64,000 nt of DNA, taken from Amanita rubescens. Its lineage: Eukaryota; Basidiomycota; Agaricomycetes; Agaricales; Amanitaceae. The DNA lies in NCBI GenBank assembly GCA_015039365.1, contig WION01000116.1:62001-126000 (forward strand). Reading direction: 5' to 3'. Numbering within the stretch: position 1 is the stretch's first letter; each line of letters starts with the position of its first letter. This document shows positions 55,947 to 64,000 of this stretch, one piece after another. Made by a program: the position numbers and the translations under genes. The notes below the pieces were generated by a model. It was given only the letters and a program-made list of their open reading frames with translations. It was not told the origin of the DNA and made no database searches.

Positions 55947-57034
55947 GGTCGTTGAGCAATAGATAGGGGTGTCAGTGAAGTTAGACTGTAATATACTAGA
56001 TAGAATTGCAAATAGTGAGCAGACGGCGCCCGTAGAGTGCTGCGCCGTCGCATCTACCACTCATCCTTTGTCACCTGTCCATGTCATCTGTGCCATCTCC
56101 TGACCTTTCCTGACCCCGTTGCTACCCCACAAACTGATATCAAAGCTGTGCGTCATTTGATTGGTTAACGGTTTTGCCGGGATCAGACTGCGGGGAAACA
56201 GATTGTCTTTGTTTGTCCACATCTTCCGTCGAGTGTTGCGCATATACTGAAGTGGTTTCCCTGTTTGCCCATACAGATACTTCTCAACTGGCGGAGAAAA
56301 AGGATTACCGAAAGTGAAAGTCAGCATTACAGGACGGTTTCGGGCGTTTCGAGACGACGAGAAGTAAAGGCGGCGATGTGTTTAGCCAATTTCTCATGCA
56401 CGGTCATGATAATATATTGCCCGGATTGGATTAGTCTCCTGCTGACATGCACGTGCACGGTAACCGAACAATCAAACCCTAACTTCTGTTATTCGGTCGC
56501 CTTAGATCGCCTTGCAATGCCTTGACCACGGGATTCGAACATCCTTTATGGCTTAATGCACCTGGAGTATATCGACAGTTGTTGCTTAGGAAAACCGCGA
56601 CGGACGCTGGAACTTGCAATCGTGCTCATGAACTGCATTGGTGTCCGAACAAGGTTTACCTAGGCTCACGTACTCATTGATCACCAGTGGGTCATCGATC
56701 ATCACCGGTGCACCTTTGACAATACAGTCTTCGTCCACATCTCCCTCTCATACTTACCTGACGGTATTATGTATGAAGTTATGTCAGTCCAAGTTTCCAG
56801 CTTCCAACGGCAGCTTATATATTATGTGGGATCATGGAGCGCCGCCACAACTTCTACCAAATCCCGGAGGCCGTGGAATCCGTGCTAAACCAACACAGAA
56901 TTGGTATTCAATGCAGTTATGTCACCAGGATCCGAACCTGTGCGGCTAGGGTTGCTCAGATTCAGAACAAGAAAGGGTTATGTATGTTCATTCACCCTTT
57001 TGCCATAAGCGGCTTAGCCAACACATGCACTCAA
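55947..57034. other. Intergenic region upstream of SSP-G
   Basis: No gene recognised; a minus frame at 56061-56327 is unsupported. Bases about 56730-56882 are duplicated at about 57652-57814 (see repeat entries). Confidence 0.4.
56730..56882 (+). repeat. Duplicated 0.15-kb segment, copy 1
   Basis: Shared with 57652-57814 in the same orientation: 'tctccctctcatacttacc', 'gtattatgtatgaag', 'tgggatcatgg', 'ttctaccaaatc' and 'ggaggccgtggaatc'. Copy 1 continues beyond this point with 'cgtgctaaacc', while copy 2 switches to unrelated sequence. Confidence 0.75.
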
Positions 57035-57144
57035 GGTATAAAACCTCCAATGTTGGCACCCGAAGGCTTCAGGTTCCTCTGCCCTCCTCAAACGGTAAGC
57101 ATCCATCTGTCTCTTCTTTGATCAGACACTGAGGCGTCCTGCAG
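57035..57144 (+). promoter_or_regulatory. SSP-G core promoter and leader intron
   Basis: GGTATAAAACC at 57035-57045, then a short transcribed leader and an intron of 50 nt (57095-57144, GTAAGC...CTGCAG). The ATG follows 24 bases later, the same spacing as in SSP-A and SSP-C. Confidence 0.6.
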
Positions 57145-57168
57145 TCCCACCTGCCGCTTTGCAACTAA

Positions 57169-57378
57169 ATGAAATTCTCATCAACCATCCTCATAGCGCT
57201 TTTCTGCGCATCGGCTACTCTTGCTGTCCCCAGCTCGTTTCAAACGGAGGAAAGGGGTGACGAAGTCTGTTGGCGCGTTTGCTTCCCCGCGCGTCCCCGC
57301 TGTCCTATTGGAACGCATCCCAGAAACTTTGGAGAGTGTTGGACTTGCTGTTCCGACATCTCGGTCAACGGTGAATGA
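57169..57378 (+). CDS. Small secreted cysteine-rich protein SSP-G
   Basis: 69 residues from ATG 57169. A signal peptide (MKFSSTILIALFCASATLAV) is followed by a charged pro-like segment (SSFQTEERGDE) comparable to the QSRDE segment of SSP-A/B, and by cysteines spaced C-x3-C-x6-C-x11-C-x2-CC. The first loop is one residue shorter than in other members. A clear TATA box and a leader intron precede it. It is some 19 kb from the nearest other intact member, so the family is dispersed and not just a tandem array. Secretion is very likely; function unknown. Confidence 0.75.
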   Translation: MKFSSTILIALFCASATLAVPSSFQTEERGDEVCWRVCFPARPRCPIGTHPRNFGECWTCCSDISVNGE

Positions 57379-57651
57379 TGAGTTGATGGCGGTAGATGAT
57401 AGGCGTACATAAAGGATTGGATGAAGACTGGATAATGATAGTTGAAGAGTTGCGATATGGTTATTTTTCCTTGGTTATGTTATGTGTTGTTAGTTGAAGT
57501 TCAGCAATTGCAGACCCCATGCCGTCATCGATCATCAGTCGGCTTCCATCACAAAGATGGGCGTAACCGAGTCTCCGACTATGTATTACTATTACTAAAT
57601 TGATACCCGACAGAACACCGACAGCAGGTTCATAATGTTTGGACATCATTA
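57379..57651. other. 3' flank of SSP-G
   Basis: No gene recognised. Confidence 0.4.
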
Positions 57652-57812
57652 AATTTCGTCATATCTCCCTCTCATACTTACCTGACAGTATTATGTATGA
57701 AGCCATGTTGGTCAAATTTCCAATTTCCAACGGCAACTCGTATGTTATAAAAGTGGGATCATGGGGCGCCCGCCGCCAACACAATTTCTACCAAATCTCG
57801 GAGGCCGTGGAA
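57652..57812 (+). repeat. Duplicated 0.15-kb segment, copy 2, interrupted by the Helitron
   Basis: Matches 56730-56882 and stops matching at 'gtggaa|tc'. The break fits insertion of a Helitron (5'-TC) after an A. Confidence 0.7.
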
Positions 57813-58370
57813 TCAATATATACAATTAACGACGGCCTGCTCGCACGATCTCATTGGTCACTTAGCTCGAGACAAAGACCGCTGCTCATTGGCTCCCTCT
57901 CCTTCCTCTTTGGGCTCACCCTTCCTATTTTGGCTTTCCCTTGCTCGATTCGCCCATACTGCCTTCGACCATCGCTAGCATGCTCGCTCCGACTCTTTTC
58001 TCGCTCGCTTGCTCACCATTCATTGCCCTCTGTTGAGCCTCTCCCTTCCTCCTTCTGCTCACTGCCTGTCCTTCCCATTTTTACTCGCTCTCTATGACTC
58101 GCTCATATCGTACCTGATCTGGTATCATACTTTCCTTTTCTGGTGATGATGCTATTCCTGTATTCCTGTAGTTACCTTTGCTCATGTACTATACTTTGGT
58201 CTTACAATGCTCAGTGTGTTATATACATGCTTAAAGGTGATGCCTTGGGTTATGATGTGCCAGTATCTGTTTAATTGCCGACTCTCAGGGTCACAGCTCT
58301 CTTCCTCAGCTCTTCTTGCCTCGCCTCCCAGTCCTCCCATACCCTTTGCTCCCTTCCTTCTTCAACTGTA

Positions 58371-61300
58371 ATGAGCACAAGTAAGCATATGTGTGTGGTA
58401 TAGGCCCCCATTTGCTGACTTTTTCACCTCATCAGATGCGAGAAGTGCAGCCCAGCAGGCTCGGCAAGAAAGGGAGAGGCAAGCTCGGCAAGCGAATGGT
58501 TCTGGAGGCCTGCCAAATGCCCGATCCCTGGCCCAGCAAGCCAGGCGACAGAGGGAAAGACTGGAACGAGAACAGCTGATGCAGGAGCAGCGAAACCAGG
58601 ATCGCGAAGTGCGACAAAACGATGAACAAAGACCTTCAGGTATGCCTCCTACCTTCAATCCCTTTTCATGCTTGGTATGATATAATGTGCCAGTAGCCCC
58701 CCGGCGCCGCCCCCCTTTGCAGGCTCCCATCTCTGCTATTGCTCGGCAGCCATATACTGAACCTCCTGCTCGCCATGACTGCGGATACATGAATACTGAA
58801 TGCTCTCACTGCAAAGGGCTACATTGGATTGACGAGAAAATTGTCAAGTCATCGGTGATAAACCCTTCATTTGGGACATGTTGCAACCATGGTAAAATTG
58901 CTCTCCCACTTCTCGCTCTGCCACCCCCAGCTCTCGCTCCTCTGTACATCAATGGTGATGCTCGCTCAAAGAATTTTAAAGAGCACATCTGGGCTTACAA
59001 CCGAGCATTTGCTTTTACTTCCCTTGGGGTTAAGGAAGACCACAGAGTCAACCGAGGAAATGGCCCCCCTGTATTTCGGATTCAAGGTGAACTTGCTCAT
59101 TGGTCTGGTAGTCTCCTCCCAGAACCTGGTCGCCCTCCTGTCTATGCTCAGCTCTACATCTATGAGCCACATATTGCTGTCGCACAACGCATGTCAAACA
59201 ATGCAAATTCTGACCTTCGGCAAGACACTATGGAGCTCCTCGAAGAGGTTATTCGCACCCACCATCAATATGCTCCTGTCTATCTCCATGCACATGAGGT
59301 TCTTGCTCAGCACCCTGGGGCTCTTGATACTTCTGTCCGCCTTCGCGTTGCCCCAGGAACAGATCGGCGCCGCTATAACCTCCCAACAGCTGATGAGGTT
59401 GCTGTGATTCTCCCGACAAATATTACAAGTACAGAAGCACGCGACATTGTCTTGCGCAGGAGGGCAGGTGTCTTGCAGCGCATTAGTGATTGCCACCCTG
59501 CATATGCACCTCTACAGTATCCACTGCTGTTCCCTTATGGCGAAAATGGATGGCATCCTGCTCTTGAGTACACCCATGCTGACGACGAGCGCCGCATAAC
59601 CCAAATGCAGTTTGCTGCTTATCGCCTTCATAACAGGGCAGCTGAGTTTTCTTGCCTCCTCCATGGTGGCCGGCTTTTCACTCGGTGGTTGGTCGATATG
59701 TACGCATCACTTGACCAGAACAGGCTATTGTGGTTGTGCTTAAACCAAACCAAACTTCGGGCTGCTCTGTACAGTGGTTTGCAAGATGCAATGGGTGCAA
59801 CCGATGGCGATGTCAATCTTGCAGATTTAGGCCAGCATGTTGTTCTTCCCTCATCATATATAGGTGGCCCTCGCCACATGCAGCAACAGTTTCAAGACTC
59901 AATGGCTATCGCCCGCTTCTTTCAGAAGGTTGACTTATTTATCACTGTAACGACTAATCCAAAATGGCCTGAAATTACAAGGGAACTGCGCACAGGTGAA
60001 ACACCATATGATCGCCCCGACTTGGTTGCTCGGGTTTTCCAATTGAAGAAGAAGGCCATCTTACATGACATCATAAACAAAGGTGTCATGGGCAAAGTTG
60101 CTGCTTATGTGTATACAATCGAGTTTCAAAAGCGAGGACTACCACACATGCACCTCTTAGTGTTCCTCCAGGATCCTGATAAGTTGACATCTCCAGAAGA
60201 GATCGATAAACTTATTTCTGCACAATGGCCAGATCCTGTTACACAACCCAAGTTGTTCGCAACTGTCAAGGCATGTATGGTGCATGGGCCATGTGGCATT
60301 GCAAACCCAAGAGCACCTTGCATGGAGAATGGAAAATGTACAAAGCGATATCCAAAGCCTTTCGCAGATGTGACCTACTTGAACGACGATGGATACCCTT
60401 GCTATAAGCGCCCTAATGATGGCCGAGCATACGAAGCTGCAGGCTACATGGTTGACAACTCTTGGGTGGTCCCTTATTGCCCATACCTGTCAGCGAAGTA
60501 TGATTGTCATATCAATGTGGAGTGTGCTGTCTCCCTTGGCACTTTCCGGTATGTATGCAAATTAAATGCAAAATTCCAAGTTTACCCAGATTACTTCGCA
60601 ATTTTGTAGTTATGCATTCAAGTATATCCAAAAAGGCTGTGACATGGCAACATTTGAGCTACAAGAGCGCGATGAAATCAAGCGATGGCTTGATGGTCGC
60701 TATATTTCAGCATCTGAAGCTGCCTGGCGAATATTACACTTTGAAATGCATGACCGGTCACCGAATGTTATTCGCTTGCAGGTTCACCTTCCTGGACAAC
60801 ATATGGTTGTATATGACCCACAAGAAAGCATTCAAGCAGTACTGGACAAGGCAGGGGCTGAGATGACGACCCTTACAGCCTTCTTCACTGCAAATGCTGA
60901 TCCTGGGCCTCTTGGGCAAGAGGCAAAGAAATACACTTATCAGGAGTTCCCCCAACACTTCGTCTATAAAACAGACAAGCATGCATGGCAGTTGCGAAAA
61001 AGAGGCTTTGCATTGGGTCGGATGTTCTTTGTCTCACCCACCAGTGGCGAAAGGTTCTACCTTCGAACATTGCTTACTGTCGTGAAGGGACCAAAATCCT
61101 TTAGTGACTTGCGAACTTACAGAGCAGTGCAATATGAGACCTTCCAAGCAGCATGCCAAGCACGAGGACTCTTAGAAGACGATGGCGAATGGAGACAGTG
61201 TCTGCATGAAGCTGCAGAGATGCAAACAGGCTATGTTCTTCGTCGATTATTTGCAACCCTATTGCTGTTCTGCAGTCCTGCAGATCCTGCAACACTATGG

Positions 61301-62962
61301 CATGACTATCGCCAGGCGATTTGCATTGACCTTCGCCACCAGCTACAAGGGCAGTTTGGGCCTCAAGTATCCCAAGACGATGCTTACGATTATGGCCTGT
61401 ACCTCATAGACAAGTTGCTAAAGGAGTCTGGAAAGTCGCTTGCAGCTAATTGGCCTACTATGCCCCAGCCACAACAAGCTTGGGAAGATCGTGCCTTTAA
61501 CCCTCTAATCGCAGAACACCTTTCCTATGACAGGGGCACTGAAAGCAGGAAGGCAGCTGAAAATGTTGCATCGCTAAATGAAGGGCAGCTTACAGCTTAT
61601 GCGACAGTTATGGAATCAATCGAAAACAAGAAAGGGAACATATTCTTCCTGAATGGGCCAGGTGGAACAGGAAAGACATTTGTTTACAAAACCATTTGCC
61701 ACCAGGTGCGAGCAAATGGGTGGATTATCTTGGCTGTCGCATCATCAGGCATCGCTGCTGTTTTGATGGAAGGTGGTCGCACTGCCCACTCCATGTTTAA
61801 AATCCCTGTCGACACTCTCAATAGTGGATCATACTGCAGCATCCCAAAGGAAGGCCAGTTGGCTGCATTACTTCGCCAGACTCATGCTATTGCATGGGAC
61901 GAGATTGGCATGCAGCATCGGCATGGCCCAGAGGCTGTCAGCAGGACATTACAAGACATTCTTGGCAATAGCAAGCCATTTGGTGGGATAACAGTCATCT
62001 TTGGGGGTGACTTTCAACAAGTCTTACCTGTCGTTCCGAAAGGGAAAAAAGAAGATATTGTCAGTGCAACCATTCTGCGATCACCACTCTGGCAACATGT
62101 AGAGATCCTTCGCCTCACACGAAACATGCGACTCAGCCAGTCACAAGATGACAGGGACTATGCAAAATGGCTGGCTGAAGTTGGGCATGGGCATGGGATA
62201 AGCGAAAATGGGACAATCCACTTTCCACCAAATATGCGATGCCACACACCCGAAGAGCTTATAGACTTTGTTTATCCTGGCCTTGGTTCTACACCACAAC
62301 CTCTAAGCCTGGAGTACTTTCTGGAGCGAATGATTCTTGCTCCCCGAAATGCTGATGTTTCTGGCATCAATTCGGCAGTACTCCAGAAAATGCCTGGTGA
62401 AGAGCGAACCTACTACAGTGCTGACAAGGTCATCCACGAGCAAGGGGTTGATTCCAATGCACAAGCTGTCCCAGTAGAATTCCTGAGAGCGATCACAGGA
62501 TCTGGCCTGCCTCCAGGTGAACTGGTGCTCAAAGTTGGCTGCCCCCTTATCCTGTTGCGAAACCTAGCACCATCCCAGGGGCTATGCAATGGTTCTCGGA
62601 TGGTTCTTCAACAAATGACAGATCGGGTCCTGAAAGTGTCACTGGTAGGAGGTGATCACCATGGGGATACTGCCCTCATTCCTCGGATAACCCTAAATCC
62701 TCCTGAATCACCAGACCATCCCTTTAGCTTTAGTCGTCGCCAATTTCCTGTTCGCCTGGCATTTGCTTTGACCATTAACAAAGCACAGGGCCAGTCAGCC
62801 AAATATGTTGGCCTTGATTTGCGAGTGCCAGTCTTCGCCCATGGCCAGTTATATGTGGGCCTTTCACGAGCAACCTCAAGTCATCGTATAAAAGTTTTCA
62901 CTAATCCCGATGCAGAGGAATACACTGTACATAATGTAGTGTACCCAGAAGTACTTCTTTAG
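58371..62962 (+). CDS. Helitron transposase (HUH-Rep + PIF1-type helicase)
   Basis: Four exons: 58371-58380, 58436-58639, 58694-60548 and 60610-62962, about 1,473 residues. Exon 1 encodes only MST plus one base; exon 2 a Gln/Arg-rich helix (QQARQERERQARQ). Exon 3 has a Cys/His cluster (CSHCKGLHW, CCNHGK) and the Helitron_like_N region with the HUH motif in RGLPHMHLLVF. The last intron ends just before the catalytic two-tyrosine motif, RYAFKYIQKG. The helicase follows: Walker A GPGGTGKT, AVASSGIAAVLMEGGRTAHS, AWDEIG, GGDFQQVLPVV, LTRNMR and the C-terminal NKAQGQ and YVGLSRATS motifs. Acts by rolling-circle-like transposition. No stops or frameshifts remain after splicing, so the element may be recently active. 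Confidence 0.92.
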
Positions 62963-63327
62963 TCCATACTATAGTAGCCCAATAGTAGCCCCAGAATAAA
63001 AAATACGATGCCAACTAAGTGAGCAGCAACGAGCTTTGTGGACCCTATGACATCATATGACATCATACAATGGCATCATACAATGGCATCATATGACATC
63101 ATACAATGGCATCACCGTGTCCAAATGACATCATTGGGCTCATGGCTCGAGTTTGGTGATGTCACCACCACCAGCAAACCTTCGCTGATGGACACGCGAA
63201 AGCCTGACTCTAGACCTATATAAACCCCAGGAAAGCGACTCTTGCTGCATCTTCTTCTTCGCCATCCATTCTTCACTACCTCTGATCTTTCCTTCTATCG
63301 CTTACCATTACTTTCTTTTTGATCGTC
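62963..63327 (+). promoter_or_regulatory. Promoter region with TGACATCA-type repeats and TATA box
   Basis: Bases 63046-63165 hold many direct and inverted copies of TGACATCA/TGATGTCA and of 'caatggcatcat'. These resemble bZIP (CRE/ATF-type) half sites, although they could simply be a tandem repeat. 'cctatataaacccc' at about 63213-63226 is a likely TATA box about 105 bases before ATG 63328. Confidence 0.5.
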
Positions 63328-64000
63328 ATGTCGTTCACTGGCTCTTCTGTTGTCATCTCAGGGATATCGGTCTTTGAGGCTGCTCGCACCATTAATCCTA
63401 AAAAAACCCGGACTATAACTTTCGATGCCCACCTGTGGTTTGGGGCTGGATTTGACACCATCGCTGCTCTTTCCTTTTACAATGAAGATGGAAAGACCTT
63501 TCCAAACGATGAGGTCAAAAAATATTTCATTACTGCAAATGTAAGCCTGGTTGCCCTTTGTTTTATAATGCTAATTAATAATTAATAATGTTGGATGTGC
63601 ACAGGTTGCGATGGCTCCCCAAGTGCCTGCAGCGATTCCTGCAGACTTTGACTACACCAGTGACTCGGTCTTTACAGTCACTGAATTTAGCCTCATTGGC
63701 GATGTGATATCGGTAAGTATTATCGGTAAATGACTGATGGTCGAATATCGCTAACTTTGCAAAGATGGTGCCTGCAGGTGGCGATACTGCTGCCGACTCA
63801 TATTATCGCCCCCACATTCACATCACAGGTGTTGTAGATACTGTCGACCCTAAGGTTGATTTTTGGGACATGTGCCCCCAACAATATGTGCAAAACTATG
63901 CTACCCAACTCAAGGATGGCGATTCCAACCTCCCAGCAGGAACTCGGCCTGCTAACCCATGCCTACCTGTTCGTGTGGTGGTACCAAACACAAATCGGTG
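63328..64000 (+). CDS. Unknown protein, partial (runs off the window); possibly OB-fold-like
   Basis: Exons 63328-63540, 63605-63712 and 63765 to beyond 64000 (partial at the 3' end). The start MSFTGSSVVISGISVFEAAR follows a TATA box. Exon 1 has FDAHLWFGAGFDTIAALSFY; exon 3 contains YRPHIHITGVVDTVDPKVDF, a beta-strand pattern reminiscent of an OB-fold. The RPA-like proteins carried by some plant Helitrons come to mind, but no diagnostic motif is seen. Codon usage and base composition look like those of the Helitron gene, so it may be a second Helitron gene. I do not recognise the family with confidence. Confidence 0.6.

Larger units (their letters stand above)
57813..64000 (+). mobile_element. 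Helitron (autonomous), 5' end inferred, 3' end not seen
   Basis: The 5' end is placed at 57813 (TCAATATATAC after a host A) because a related segment at 56730-56882 is uninterrupted there. The element encodes an intact Rep/helicase (58371-62962). A pyrimidine-rich stretch at 57850-58130 separates end and gene. No convincing CTRR terminus with a subterminal hairpin was identified after 62962, and the second gene at 63328 may be inside the element, so the 3' end probably lies outside the window. Confidence 0.65.

Noticed and set aside
56520..56560. Possible tRNA T-arm on the minus strand (gttcgaatccc)
   Set aside because: The flanking bases do not form the required T stem, and no anticodon or acceptor stem fits around it.
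60540..60620. Apparent frameshift splitting the Helitron protein into two
   Set aside because: A normal 61-nt GT..AG intron joins the two frames exactly at RYAFKY, so the gene is intact.

Overview
The window looks like nuclear DNA of an agaricomycete (mushroom-forming basidiomycete). Most protein genes are cut by many introns of about 45-65 nt with GT..AG ends, and several families are typical of these fungi: GMC oxidoreductases without a signal peptide, fungal BTB proteins, F-box proteins, HNH_2 nucleases, small secreted cysteine-rich proteins (SSPs) and a Helitron. No ribosomal RNA or convincing tRNA gene was seen. Nothing fixes the genus. All gene models come from reading the sequence; splice sites were chosen by frame continuity and comparison of paralogues.

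Layout. 0.7-4.9 kb: a low-complexity hypothetical gene, a small membrane protein and a GMC oxidoreductase (minus). 5.9-15.5 kb: a gene-poor, repeatedly duplicated region with SSP genes A-D, a truncated SSP and several dead copies. 16.7-19.9 kb: a DUF1479/Gig2-like dioxygenase head-to-head with a membrane glycosyltransferase-like gene. 21.2-23.9 kb: a second GMC oxidoreductase (plus), paralogous to the first. 26.4-29.5 kb: a secreted two-repeat beta-sandwich protein, a divergent SSP (H) and a mitochondrial-type membrane protein. 30.4-36.8 kb: a large inverted repeat (arms about 2.7 kb) with one copy per arm of an AIG1-like GTPase that has a Cys/His-rich coiled-coil tail. 37.1-38.6 kb: SSP genes E and F. 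38.9-41.4 kb: a PARG-like hydrolase facing an HNH nuclease-domain protein. 42.3-47.1 kb: three tandem BTB genes. 47.5-56 kb: a conserved block with a Ppg1-type phosphatase, two F-box proteins, a family III CoA-transferase and a beta-propeller lactonase. 57.2 kb: SSP-G. 57.8 kb to the end: an apparently intact autonomous Helitron (spliced Rep/helicase of about 1,473 aa), then a second gene that runs off the window.

Most unusual content. The SSP family has at least seven intact members and one divergent member, found both in a duplicated cluster and dispersed. They share a signal peptide, a Cys framework close to C-x4-C-x5-8-C-x11-12-C-x2-CC, and in most copies the same TATA box and a roughly 53-nt intron in the 5' leader. 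Dead copies in every stage of decay show birth-and-death evolution. The inverted GTPase pair, the three BTB paralogues and the two GMC paralogues add to the picture of a duplication-prone accessory region. The 47.5-56 kb block looks like ordinary conserved housekeeping sequence.
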